Below are positions 8,941-17,892 of a DNA stretch of 64,000 nt, piece after piece; positions within the stretch are counted from its first letter, which is position 1, and the number at the start of each line of letters is the position of its first letter. The stretch comes from Bradyrhizobium sediminis. GTDB taxonomy: Bacteria > Pseudomonadota > Alphaproteobacteria > Rhizobiales > Xanthobacteraceae. The DNA is taken from the NCBI RefSeq assembly GCF_018736105.1, contig NZ_CP076135.1, forward strand, positions 3,532,001-3,596,000. Direction: 5' to 3'. The translations under genes were made by a program, and so were the position numbers. The notes under the pieces are model-generated. The model saw only the letters and a list, made by a program, of their open reading frames with translations, was not told the origin of the DNA and searched no databases.

Positions 8941-10965
8941 ATGACCGACTTCAAATACAGCCTCACGAATCTGAAGCCCGCCGAGCCGCAAGCGAAAGTC
9001 GCCCTCACCTTCCCCGACGGCGCCCGGCGTGAGTTTCCCAAGAGCATCACCGGCCTCGACATCGCCAAGGGCATCTCGCCGTCGCTGGCCAAGCGCACGG
9101 TTGCAATGGCGCTCGACGGCGTGTTGACCGATCTCGCCGACCCGATCGATCATGACGCCAAAATCGAATTCGTCGCCCGCGACGACACCCGCGCGCTGGA
9201 ACTGATCCGGCACGACGCCGCCCACGTGCTGGCCGAAGCGGTGCAGTCGCTGTGGCCGGGCACCCAGGTTACGATCGGCCCGGTGATCGAGAACGGCTTC
9301 TATTACGATTTCTTCCGCAACGAGCCGTTCACGCCGGAAGACTTTGCCGCGATTGAAAAGAGGATGCGCGAGATTATCGCGCGCGACAAACCCTTCACCA
9401 AGGAAATCTGGACGCGCGAACAGACCAAGCAGGTGTTCAGCGACAACGGCGAGATGTTCAAGGTCGAGCTGGTCGACGCGATCCCGGCCGACCAGACCAT
9501 CAAGATCTACAAGCAGGGCGACTGGTTCGACCTTTGCCGCGGCCCGCACATGACGTCGACCGGCAAGATCGGCAACGCCTTCAAGCTGATGAAAGTGGCG
9601 GGCGCCTATTGGCGCGGCGACTCCAACAATCCGATGCTGACGCGGATCTACGGCACGGCGTTTGCGAAGCAGGAAGACCTCGACGCCTATCTGAAGCAGA
9701 TCGAGGAAGCCGAGAAGCGCGACCACCGCAAGCTCGGTCGCGAACTCGACCTGTTCCACTTCCAGGAAGAAGGCCCCGGCGTGGTGTTCTGGCACGCCAA
9801 CGGCTGGACCATCTTCCAAGCCTTGATCGCCTATATGCGCCGGCGCCTGACCGGCGACTACAGCGAGGTCAACGCGCCGCAGATCCTCGACAAGGTATTG
9901 TGGGAAACCTCGGGCCATTGGGACTGGTACCGCGAGAACATGTTCGCGGCTCAATCGGCCGGCGACGAGGCCGAGGACAAGCGCTGGTTCGCGTTGAAGC
10001 CGATGAACTGTCCGGGCCACGTGCAACTCTTCAAGCACGGCCTGAAGAGCTACCGCGACCTGCCGCTGCGGCTGGCCGAATTCGGCGTGGTGCATCGCTA
10101 CGAGCCATCGGGCGCGATGCACGGCCTGATGCGCGTGCGCGGGTTCACGCAGGACGACGCCCATGTGTTCTGCACCGAACAACAGCTCGCCGACGAGTGC
10201 CTCAAGATCAACGATCTGATCCTGTCGACCTATGCCGATTTCGGCTTCGAGGGCGATCTCACGGTTAAACTCTCGACCCGCCCGGAGAAACGCGTCGGCA
10301 CCGACGAGATGTGGGATCATGCCGAGCGCGTGATGGCCACCGTGCTGTCGGAGATCGAGGCGCAGTCCGGCGGCCGCATCAAGACCGCGATCAATCCCGG
10401 CGAAGGCGCGTTCTACGGCCCCAAATTCGAATATGTGCTGCGCGACGCCATCGGCCGCGACTGGCAATGCGGCACCACGCAGGTCGACTTCAACCTGCCG
10501 GAGCGTTTTGGCGCGTTCTACATCGACGCCGACGGCTCGAAGAAAGCGCCTGTCATGGTGCATCGGGCGATCTGCGGTTCGATCGAGCGCTTCATCGGCA
10601 TCCTGATCGAACATTTTGCCGGCAACTTCCCGCTCTGGCTGGCGCCGGTGCAGGTTCTCGTCACCACGATCACGTCGGAGGGCGACGAATACGCTAAGGT
10701 GGTCGCAGCCGCCGCGCGGCGCGCCGGCCTGCGCGTCGAGATCGACCTGCGCAACGAGAAGATCAACTACAAGGTCCGCGAACACTCGCTGGCGAAAATT
10801 CCGGCGCTGCTGGTGGTCGGCAAGAAGGAAGCCGAGACGCATTCGGTTTCGATCCGCCGACTCGGCAGTGACGGGCAGAAGGTGATGCCGACCGACGAGG
10901 CGCTGGCGGCGCTGGTCGATGAAGCAACTCCGCCGGACGTCAAGCGGGCCAGGCTCGGGACCTGA
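8941..10965 (+). CDS. thrS: Threonine-tRNA ligase
   Basis: A full-length enzyme of 674 residues that charges tRNA-Thr. AGGAG lies seven bases before ATG 8941; an in-frame extension to 8719 overlaps the divergent MFS promoter and is not real. Domains: TGS at about 20-80, the second additional (editing) domain with HDAAH near 96 and CRGPHM near 200, the class II catalytic core, then the anticodon domain. In the core, MNCPGH (about 355-360) supplies the zinc cysteine, and [22 protein letters not shown] is motif 2. It overlaps the next gene by one base (TGATG), so the small downstream gene is probably co-translated. Confidence 0.98.
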   Translation: MTDFKYSLTNLKPAEPQAKVALTFPDGARREFPKSITGLDIAKGISPSLAKRTVAMALDGVLTDLADPIDHDAKIEFVARDDTRALELIRHDAAHVLAEAVQSLWPGTQVTIGPVIENGFYYDFFRNEPFTPEDFAAIEKRMREIIARDKPFTKEIWTREQTKQVFSDNGEMFKVELVDAIPADQTIKIYKQGDWFDLCRGPHMTSTGKIGNAFKLMKVAGAYWRGDSNNPMLTRIYGTAFAKQEDLDAYLKQIEEAEKRDHRKLGRELDLFHFQEEGPGVVFWHANGWTIFQALIAYMRRRLTGDYSEVNAPQILDKVLWETSGHWDWYRENMFAAQSAGDEAEDKRWFALKPMNCPGHVQLFKHGLKSYRDLPLRLAEFGVVHRYEPSGAMHGLMRVRGFTQDDAHVFCTEQQLADECLKINDLILSTYADFGFEGDLTVKLSTRPEKRVGTDEMWDHAERVMATVLSEIEAQSGGRIKTAINPGEGAFYGPKFEYVLRDAIGRDWQCGTTQVDFNLPERFGAFYIDADGSKKAPVMVHRAICGSIERFIGILIEHFAGNFPLWLAPVQVLVTTITSEGDEYAKVVAAAARRAGLRVEIDLRNEKINYKVREHSLAKIPALLVVGKKEAETHSVSIRRLGSDGQKVMPTDEALAALVDEATPPDVKRARLGT

Positions 10966-11192
10966 TGGCCCAAGAACCTAAAACCGACGAGCAAGAGCTT
11001 CCCGCATTTCCGATCCGGGCTTACCAGCTGATCCCGGATCCCAACAGGCCTGATGTGGTGGCGCTGGCGATCGAAACCGAACAGGGCCACCGCCTGTTTC
11101 TGGCGACGCGGGAGATTCTGGAGGACCTCGGCAAAGATCTTCTGGAGCGGGCGGCGAAGATGCCGCCAAAACAAACAGCAACCAGGCGATGA
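10965..11192 (+). CDS. Small hypothetical protein co-translated with thrS
   Basis: 75 residues. The ATG overlaps the thrS stop. The sequence is soluble and acidic in the middle (ALAIETEQGHRLFLATREILEDLGKDLLERA), suggesting a strand-helix mini-domain, and ends in a basic tail. I do not recognise a family. The overlap and regular codon use support it as a real gene; function unknown. Confidence 0.7.
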   Translation: MAQEPKTDEQELPAFPIRAYQLIPDPNRPDVVALAIETEQGHRLFLATREILEDLGKDLLERAAKMPPKQTATRR

Positions 11193-11268
11193 AAGCGGCG
11201 TAGCGTTTTGGCGATCCGTTAAATAAGCTCGCCCCGTGGATCGTTCAGTGAGTGCAGCGGGGACAGAG

Positions 11269-12903
11269 ATGCCAAACCTTTTGAAAGCCGTCGGGACACT
11301 TCGCGCCGGCTACGGCATCCAGATCGCAAGACACGGCCGGTTCTTGAAGCAACTCGTACTGCTTGCGTCCATCGCTGTCGCGGCGTGCGTCAGCGCCGGA
11401 ACGAGTTTTGCGCAGCCGGTTGAATATGTAAAAGTGTGCAGCGCTCCGGGTACCGGCTTTTTCTTTATTCCGGGCACCGACAGGTGCGGCTATGCGACAA
11501 ACCTGCCCTACGTCTACAACACCGCCTTCGGCACCTATTCGACCCAACCGGGAACGCAATCGACGGCATACGGCGCCAACGCCTTTGCCAACGGCACCGG
11601 CAGCGTCGCGATCGGAGATCATGCCTTCTCGGGCGGCGATCCGTTCAGCGGGAGCCCGGGAGCGAGCAACGGCATCGATGGCCAAACGCCAAACAGCGCC
11701 TACTCGAACGCGAACACGACCGCCGTTGGACAGGGCGCGCGCGCAGGCGCCACGGCGGCGGGGCAGGACAACGCCACGGCGGTGGGCAACGGCGCGCTCG
11801 CCAACGCCGCAAACGCCTCGGCGTTTGGCCAGGGCGCGCAGGCCAACGCCTCGAATTCGGTCGCGATCGGCTTCGGCTCGGTAGCCAACGTCACCAACAC
11901 GGTTTCGGTGGGGTCGGTCGGCAACGAACGGCGGATCGTCAATGTCGCTTCGGCGACGATCGCGCCCGGCAGCACCGACGCGGTCAATGGCGGACAATTG
12001 TTCACCGCGAACCAGCGCGTGGCGGCCGCCTTCGGCGGCGGCGCCGGCCTCGACATCAATGGGCAATTGACGGCGCCGAGCTACACCATCCAGAGCGTCG
12101 TCTACAACAATGCAGGCAGCGCGTTCGGCGCGCTCGACACCGCGCTCAGCTCGATCGTCGGAGGCAGCACCTATGTCCGCGTCAACAGCAGCGGACCGGC
12201 TGCCAATGCATCGGGTGCCGATGCGATCGCGCTCGGCGGCAATGCACAGGCAACGCAATCCGGGTCGATCGCCGTCGGCCTGAACTCCTCATCGACCGGC
12301 GCCAATTCGATCGCCATCGGCACCGGGGCGACGGCAACCGGCTCGGTTGCGGTCGGCGCGGGGGCTTCGGCGGCCAACGGCGGCGCCGCTTACGGCGACG
12401 GCGCGGTAGCCACCGGCTCGCTCTCGACCGCAGTCGGCCCGAACGCATCCGCGACCGCTGCGAATGCCGTCGCGATCGGCTCAGGCTCCACCAACACCGT
12501 CGCCAACACGGTGTCGTTCGGATCTGCCGGAAACGAGCGGCGCCTGACCAATGTCGCCGCCGGCATCAACCCAACCGACGCCGTCAATGTCGGACAGTTG
12601 CAATCGGTCGCAGCCGGCTTCCAGTCGCAGATCGGTGGCCTGCAAAGCCAGATCAACGACACCCGCTGGGAAGCCCGCGGCGGCGTCGCGCTGGCGCTGG
12701 CCGCCGGCGGCCTTCGCTACGACGACCGCCCCGGCAAGCTCTCGCTGGCCGGCGCATTCGGAAACTTCAAGGGCGAGTCCGGCCTCGCGCTCGGGTTGGG
12801 CTATGCCGCTACCGACAGGCTGCGCTTCAACGCATCGGTATCGGGGGTGCCGAGCCAGGGCAGCGTCGGCGGCACCGTCTCGGGATCGATTACCCTGAAC
12901 TGA
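11269..12903 (+). CDS. Trimeric autotransporter adhesin (YadA-like), copy 1
   Basis: 544 residues from ATG 11269, with GGGGA upstream; a GTG at 11236 is in frame but less likely. An extended basic signal region ends near FAQP. The passenger has many head repeats of the AVAIGxGSxA kind, then neck motifs (GNERRIVNVASATIAPGSTDAVN at about 225-247, and GNERRLTNVAAGINPTDAVN further on). A short coiled coil (QSQIGGLQSQIND) leads to a C-terminal anchor. Unusually, the protein ends SITLN, without the terminal aromatic residue normally found on outer-membrane barrels. It should form trimers on the cell surface for attachment or autoagglutination. Its neck region is nearly identical to that of copy 2. 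Confidence 0.88.
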   Translation: MPNLLKAVGTLRAGYGIQIARHGRFLKQLVLLASIAVAACVSAGTSFAQPVEYVKVCSAPGTGFFFIPGTDRCGYATNLPYVYNTAFGTYSTQPGTQSTAYGANAFANGTGSVAIGDHAFSGGDPFSGSPGASNGIDGQTPNSAYSNANTTAVGQGARAGATAAGQDNATAVGNGALANAANASAFGQGAQANASNSVAIGFGSVANVTNTVSVGSVGNERRIVNVASATIAPGSTDAVNGGQLFTANQRVAAAFGGGAGLDINGQLTAPSYTIQSVVYNNAGSAFGALDTALSSIVGGSTYVRVNSSGPAANASGADAIALGGNAQATQSGSIAVGLNSSSTGANSIAIGTGATATGSVAVGAGASAANGGAAYGDGAVATGSLSTAVGPNASATAANAVAIGSGSTNTVANTVSFGSAGNERRLTNVAAGINPTDAVNVGQLQSVAAGFQSQIGGLQSQINDTRWEARGGVALALAAGGLRYDDRPGKLSLAGAFGNFKGESGLALGLGYAATDRLRFNASVSGVPSQGSVGGTVSGSITLN

Positions 12904-13013
12904 GGCGTGATGCAGAGGCTCCGGCGAACGCGGCCCGGTTCTCGAACTCAGTCCACCCCTGCCGGGGCGACGGCGACGCGGTGCACGGGGGCCAGCGCGG
13001 CGTCCGAGCGGCG

Positions 13014-13919
13014 TCAGACGGAACGCTGCCTGCGTTCGCCGATGTTGCGATCGTCCCCATCGAGCGTGGCCGCCGCCTCGCGCGCGCTGTCGAAGAAGAA
13101 GATGAAGGCGTTGGCGTAGAACACGCTCAGCGCCTCCGCCAGGGCCGGCGCCAGCGTGATCTCCTCGCCCTTGTCGCCGGCGCGCATGATCAGTCCGTCG
13201 TGCGCGGCGTCGCGCAGCATCTTGGCGACATGGGCCCGCGACACGCCGAACCGCCGCGACAGCTCGGAGATCGAGATCGCGAACGGCCGCGACGGCGGCA
13301 CGGTGTCGTCTTCGGCGCCCGCTGCCAGGAAGGTCGATGCGATCATCATGCCGGCGCTGCGGTCGCCGAACAGGCCGAGCCCCGGCGTGTACATGATCAG
13401 CCGGAAGCCGTCCTTGTAGCGCCCGAACATCGCGGCGAGAAACGCCCGCACGAAGACCGGATCGTCCAGGCGTTCCGCCAGAACAGCGCCATCGGGGAAC
13501 ACCGGAACGCCGCTCCTGAAATGCGAGCGCCAGCGCGGGCGCAGCAGGTCGAGCAGCTTGGGCGTCGCCACCAACGGCCGCCGGCGCCGATCGTCTGCGT
13601 CCGGATCGGGCGCGAGATAGCCCGCGAAACGCATCAGCGACAGCATCGCGGTGGCCCGCCCCGGACTGCAGAGATCGAACTCACTGCAGAGTTGCTTCAT
13701 GCGGGTCGGTGTCAAGCCGGACGACGGGTCGGCGGGATCGCGCGCGAAGTGGCTGTGGAGCACGACATGGCTGAGCACGACGCGTGCGCGATCGTCCATC
13801 AGCCAGTTCAGCAACGGCCCGCCGCGATAGAAGCCGGTGAGTCCGATCGCCAAAGCGCGGCTAGCCTGCGCGAATGAAGGATGCGCCCGGAGAGCGGCAA
13901 TCTTCGCCTGGAGATCCAT
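13014..13919 (-). CDS. Winged-helix transcriptional regulator lying between two adhesin genes
   Basis: Start at 13919 gives 301 residues (MDLQAKIAALRAHPSF). The C-terminal third has a helix-turn-helix, ISISELSRRFGVSRAHVAKMLRDAA, with a following wing-like GLIMRAGDKGEEITL. This is close to MarR or Crp-type winged helices. A second possible wHTH is in the first half (TRMKQLCSEFDLCSPGRATAMLSLM). No ligand domain is recognised. It reads against both adhesin genes and is divergent from copy 2 with 134 bp between starts, so it is a natural candidate for their local regulator. That link is inference from position. Confidence 0.75.
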   Translation of the reverse strand: MDLQAKIAALRAHPSFAQASRALAIGLTGFYRGGPLLNWLMDDRARVVLSHVVLHSHFARDPADPSSGLTPTRMKQLCSEFDLCSPGRATAMLSLMRFAGYLAPDPDADDRRRRPLVATPKLLDLLRPRWRSHFRSGVPVFPDGAVLAERLDDPVFVRAFLAAMFGRYKDGFRLIMYTPGLGLFGDRSAGMMIASTFLAAGAEDDTVPPSRPFAISISELSRRFGVSRAHVAKMLRDAAHDGLIMRAGDKGEEITLAPALAEALSVFYANAFIFFFDSAREAAATLDGDDRNIGERRQRSV

Positions 13920-14053
13920 CGCCGCAGACGCCGTCACATTATTATTCCACGTCTGCGATCGCGCGCTGCAACATTTCGCGAGATACGACCAAATTTCTGC
14001 AGTTGCCCGCGCACCGAGGGCGTCTAGGTTCGGCCCGAACAAGGGGACCTGAA

Positions 14054-16324
14054 TTGACGACGTGTACGACATTCTGCCGACGCGAAGGAAGGGTATTTGC
14101 TGCCCGATCGTCAAGCCGGGTGCGACGTTTCTCGGCGGCCATCGCGATAACAGCCGGAACCCTGTTCCTTCTGGAACTGCAACCTGCGCGCGCATTCACT
14201 TGCACTGGAACGCTCGGCGCGGCGTCAGGAACGACGGATGCCAACGATGTCCAGGACCTGGTCTGCGGCGTGAATGCGGCGGCAACCGGCATTCAAGACG
14301 TCGCCGTCGGTTCAGGCGCCTCGGCGACCAGCGACTACGCAACGGCTGTCGGGGCGTCGGCGTCAGCGACCGGCCTGCAAAGTTTGGCCGTCGGCTTCGG
14401 AAGCTCTGCGCAGGGCAACAACAGCATCGCCATTGGCACGGGTACGGGGACGGCCGGAGCATTGGGGACGCTTGCCGTCGCGACCGGCTATCAAGCCCTC
14501 GCTTCCGGATACGGCAACGTGGCCTACGGCGCCTCCGCTGTTGCAAGCGGACTTGGCGCCAGCGCATACGGTTTTCAGAGTTCGGCCGCCGGGGGGTCGT
14601 CGGTGGCGCTGGGTTCACAGGCAACTTCATCGGGATTGCGCAGCACGGCGATGGGCTTTTTCAGCCGCGCGACCGGACAGGAGTCGATCGCGATCGGCGC
14701 AGGACTGAACGCGACTCAGGCGGCTTATTCGGCCGGCAGCGGCAGCATCGCCATCGGCAACCGCGCCGCGGCCGGCGGCACCGACGCCAACGGCTTCAAC
14801 AACGCCGGCAACACCGCGATCGGCCAGCGCGCCTTGGCGGGCAGCAGCGCGAGCGGCATCACCAACGCCACTGCTCTGGGCAACAGCGCCAGCGCCCAGG
14901 CCAACAACGCCCTCGCGCTCGGGGCGAGCGCCAGCGCAACGGCGGCCAATGCCGTCGCGCTCGGCATGGGCTCGCTCGCCGATGTCGCCAACACCGTGTC
15001 GGTCGGCGCGCTCGGCAGCGAACGCCGGATCGTCAATGTGGCCGACGGCACCATCGCGTCGGGCTCGAGCGACGCCGCCACCGCCGGCCAGCTCTATACC
15101 GCCAACCAGCGCGTCGCCGCCGCCTTCGGCACCACGCTCGACGGCAGCGGCCAGCTCGTTGCCCCGAGCTACACGATCCAGGGAACGGCCTACAACAATG
15201 TCGGCAGCGCCTTCGGCGCGGTGGATAGCTGGATGACCGCCACGAGCACCAGCCTGACCAGCCTGCAGACCCAGGTCAGCGGGTCGAGCGGACTGGTGCA
15301 GCAGGACGCGACGACGCGCATCATCACGGTGGGCGCCGCCACCGACGGCACTGTCGTCGATGTCTCCGGCACTTCGGGCAACCGCACCGTCACCGGCGTC
15401 GCGAACGGCGCTGTGACGTCGACCAGCACCGACGCCGTCAACGGCAGCCAGCTCTATGCCACCAACCAGCAGGTCGCCGCCAATACGTCCGACATCGCAA
15501 ATCTCTCCACCGTCGTGGCGGGGCTCGGCGGCAGCGGAACCGGATCGAACTACATTCGCGCCAACGGCACCGGACCGGCCGCATCCGCGACCGGAGCCAA
15601 CGCCGCGGCGATCGGCTCGAGATCGAACGCCAGCGGCGCCGATGCGCTGGCATTCGGCACCAATGCGCAGGCGACGCAGTCGGGCGCCATCGCGATGGGG
15701 CTTAATTCGGCCTCGACCGGCACCAATGCGATCGCGATCGGCACCGGCGCTCTCGCCACCGGCTCGGTCGCGGTCGGCGCGGCCGCGACCGCATCGAACG
15801 GCGGCGCCGCCTTTGGCGATGGCACGACCGCGACCGGCACGAATTCCGCAGCACTCGGGACCAACGCCTCGGCCACAGCCGCGAATTCGGTCGCGATCGG
15901 CTCGGGCTCCACCAACACCGTCGCCAACACGGTGTCGTTCGGCTCCGCCGGAAACGAGCGACGGCTCACCAACGTCGCCGCCGGCATCAACCAGACCGAC
16001 GCCGTCAATGTCGGGCAATTGCAGTCGATCGCTTCGGGCTTCCAGTCGCAGATCGGCGGATTGCAGAACCAGATCACCGACAACCAGCGCGAGGCGCGGC
16101 GCGGCATCGTCGCCGCGGTCGCGGTGGCGCCGGTGCTGATGCCTTCGGCGGCGGGCAAGACCACCGTAGCGGTCAACACCGGCTATTATCGCGGCGAGAC
16201 CGGCGTCGGCATCGGCATTTCGCACCGCCTCAATTTCGCGGTGCCGACCGTGCTCTATGGCAGTTATTCCAACGGCGGCGGCGCCGAACATATCGGACGC
16301 GCGGGTATGGCGGTCGAATTCTGA
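14054..16324 (+). CDS. Trimeric autotransporter adhesin (YadA-like), copy 2
   Basis: I chose a TTG start at 14054 because AGGGG sits seven bases upstream; the longer in-frame ATG at 13874 lies inside the opposite-strand regulator. The product is 756 residues. A basic N-terminus and hydrophobic segment (AAIAITAGTLFLLELQPARA) form the signal. A long head of 14-residue repeats is followed by three neck/stalk motifs (GSERRIVNVADG; a TDAVNGSQLYATNQQ stalk; GNERRLTNVAAGINQTDAVN). A coiled coil and a YadA-type anchor come last, ending with the canonical phenylalanine (AVEF). It is a surface adhesin with intact features and is probably a tandem paralogue of copy 1. Confidence 0.9.
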   Translation: MTTCTTFCRREGRVFAARSSSRVRRFSAAIAITAGTLFLLELQPARAFTCTGTLGAASGTTDANDVQDLVCGVNAAATGIQDVAVGSGASATSDYATAVGASASATGLQSLAVGFGSSAQGNNSIAIGTGTGTAGALGTLAVATGYQALASGYGNVAYGASAVASGLGASAYGFQSSAAGGSSVALGSQATSSGLRSTAMGFFSRATGQESIAIGAGLNATQAAYSAGSGSIAIGNRAAAGGTDANGFNNAGNTAIGQRALAGSSASGITNATALGNSASAQANNALALGASASATAANAVALGMGSLADVANTVSVGALGSERRIVNVADGTIASGSSDAATAGQLYTANQRVAAAFGTTLDGSGQLVAPSYTIQGTAYNNVGSAFGAVDSWMTATSTSLTSLQTQVSGSSGLVQQDATTRIITVGAATDGTVVDVSGTSGNRTVTGVANGAVTSTSTDAVNGSQLYATNQQVAANTSDIANLSTVVAGLGGSGTGSNYIRANGTGPAASATGANAAAIGSRSNASGADALAFGTNAQATQSGAIAMGLNSASTGTNAIAIGTGALATGSVAVGAAATASNGGAAFGDGTTATGTNSAALGTNASATAANSVAIGSGSTNTVANTVSFGSAGNERRLTNVAAGINQTDAVNVGQLQSIASGFQSQIGGLQNQITDNQREARRGIVAAVAVAPVLMPSAAGKTTVAVNTGYYRGETGVGIGISHRLNFAVPTVLYGSYSNGGGAEHIGRAGMAVEF

Positions 16325-16343
16325 CTGGGCTAGAAGCTTGGAA

Positions 16344-16715
16344 ATGCTTCGAACCCCTCGCCTCCCGATGATGATCCGATACCTCCGGCTTGCGGCATTG
16401 ATCTCAGCCGCATGGCCCGAAGCCGCGTTGGCGCAGCAACCGCCGGCGCCTCAGCAGCAGTTCCAGCAATCGGCCGAATGGGGAAAGCTGCCGAAGATGA
16501 TCCTGGAGCGCCAGTTCGCAGGTCCCTTGCAGGACACCGTGATCCAGCGGCTGCGCGATCCCGTCGACGGCACGATCTGCTATCTCTATCTGCCCATCTC
16601 GGCGCCGCATTCGCCGACCACGGCGACCGGGTTCGTCCAGTACGGCCCCAATACCATCGGCAGCATCAATTGTGTGCCGACGCCGCCCGCGGCCCCGGCG
16701 GCGCGCAGGCAATAG
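16344..16715 (+). CDS. Small secreted hypothetical protein
   Basis: 123 residues from ATG 16344; ATG 16368 is an alternative. A signal peptide (LRLAALISAAWPEAALAQ) is followed by a glutamine/proline-rich stretch and a compact domain with IQRLRDPVDGTICYLYLPIS and GSINCVPTPP, containing two cysteines that may pair. It lies 19 bp after adhesin copy 2 and may be cotranscribed. Family unknown to me; a periplasmic or exported location is likely. Confidence 0.68.
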   Translation: MLRTPRLPMMIRYLRLAALISAAWPEAALAQQPPAPQQQFQQSAEWGKLPKMILERQFAGPLQDTVIQRLRDPVDGTICYLYLPISAPHSPTTATGFVQYGPNTIGSINCVPTPPAAPAARRQ

Positions 16716-16755
16716 ACCGGACCGCGATCGGTCGATCCCCGAGCGGCCTCGCCCT

Positions 16756-17115
16756 TCAGTTTCCGCGTTTCGGCAGATCGATGCGCAGACCGACGAATTC
16801 CGGCGGCCCTTCCGTCAGCCGGTGAATGCGACGGTCGCGTTCTTCCTGCGGCGTGGCCGGATCGATGAATTGATCGAGCTGGCTTGTGGCCAGTTCTTCA
16901 ACGGCAAGCGCCAGGCTTGTCTCGCGCCATGACGCCGTTGCCGTCGCTTCCGCCTTCAGGCCCAACTCGACCAGCTGCCGAATGGCCTCGGAACGATTGA
17001 CGGCATGCGCGCTGGCCCAGGCATCGATGCTGGCGGTGAGAACCGCCGGCAGCTTGACCGCGCTGACAGGATGACCTGCGGTTGCATTCTCATCGATCTC
17101 TTTCGATTCCGACAT
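16756..17115 (-). CDS. Ribbon-helix-helix (CopG-like) protein
   Basis: 119 residues. Residues 19-55 (VKLPAVLTASIDAWASAHAVNRSEAIRQLVELGLKAE) have the strand-helix-helix pattern of ribbon-helix-helix DNA-binding domains. The C-terminal half is helical and acidic, ending with IHRLTEGPPEFVGLRIDLPK. No toxin partner is adjacent, so it is probably a solitary regulator rather than half of a toxin-antitoxin pair. Confidence 0.75.
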   Translation of the reverse strand: MSESKEIDENATAGHPVSAVKLPAVLTASIDAWASAHAVNRSEAIRQLVELGLKAEATATASWRETSLALAVEELATSQLDQFIDPATPQEERDRRIHRLTEGPPEFVGLRIDLPKRGN

Positions 17116-17314
17116 CGACAGGGTTTCCCAAGAAGTCCCAAAAAATTACGATAGGGGCATTTCCGAGGGAGTCCTTGACCGGGATCAATGATCCCTGAAC
17201 TCCCGGCGGTCCGGCCGGGAACGCCAGTCTGGAGTCCTGATAGACAGCTTCGGCTTGCTATCGCCCCGCGGATGCAGATATCTGCTGCAAACCTGCGAAA
17301 CAGCGGAAATCCCG

Positions 17315-17878
17315 ATGCTTGATGCCATTGAACTCCTGAAAATCCGCCGCTCGGTGAAGCCGCGCGAAATGAGCGGTCCCGGCCCCTCGCCTGCCGAACT
17401 CGACACCATTCTCACCATCGGCGCGCGGGTGCCCGACCACGGCAAGCTGACGCCGTGGCGCTTCATCGTGTTCGAAGGCGATGCGCGGGCGCGCGCCGGC
17501 GAAGTGATCGCGCAGGTATTCGCGCGGAAGAATCCGGCTGCGACGGCAGCCGAGATCGAGGTCGAGAAGCGCCGGCTCACCGATGCTCCCCTGGTGATCG
17601 GCGTGGTCAGCTTCACCAAACCGCATCCCAAGGTGCCGCCCTGGGAGCAGGAATTGTCGGCCGGCGCCAGCGCCATGAACATCGTCACGGCGGCGACCGC
17701 GCTCGGCTACGGCGCCTGCTGGCTGACAGGCTGGTTCGCCTTCGATCGCGACGTGCTCGACGGCCTCGGATTGAAGGCGGACGAAAAGCTCGCCGGCCTC
17801 ATCCACATCGGCACACCGACCAAGCCGAGCGAAGACCGCCCGCGGCCCGCGCTCGGCGACATCGTGACGCGGTTCTAG
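17315..17878 (+). CDS. Nitroreductase family protein (YdjA-like)
   Basis: 187 residues from ATG 17315 (MLDAIELLKIRRSVKP); an earlier in-frame start at 17255 adds a tail not typical of the family. The RRSVK FMN-phosphate-binding motif, RVPDHGKLTPWRFIVFEG, and the C-terminal AGLIHIGTPTKPSEDRPRP are characteristic of the small single-domain FMN nitroreductases like YdjA. It would reduce nitro or quinone compounds using NAD(P)H in the cytoplasm. It converges with the GGDEF-EAL gene, with 14 bp between stops. Confidence 0.9.
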   Translation: MLDAIELLKIRRSVKPREMSGPGPSPAELDTILTIGARVPDHGKLTPWRFIVFEGDARARAGEVIAQVFARKNPAATAAEIEVEKRRLTDAPLVIGVVSFTKPHPKVPPWEQELSAGASAMNIVTAATALGYGACWLTGWFAFDRDVLDGLGLKADEKLAGLIHIGTPTKPSEDRPRPALGDIVTRF

Positions 17879-17892
17879 CGATATCGATACGG

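Noticed and set aside
11500..16100. CRISPR-like periodic repeats
   Set aside because: The periodicity comes from 14-residue adhesin head repeats in frame; there are no spacers of constant length between identical repeats.
16756..17115. Toxin-antitoxin system with the ribbon-helix-helix protein as antitoxin
   Set aside because: No small toxin gene is adjacent on the same strand.
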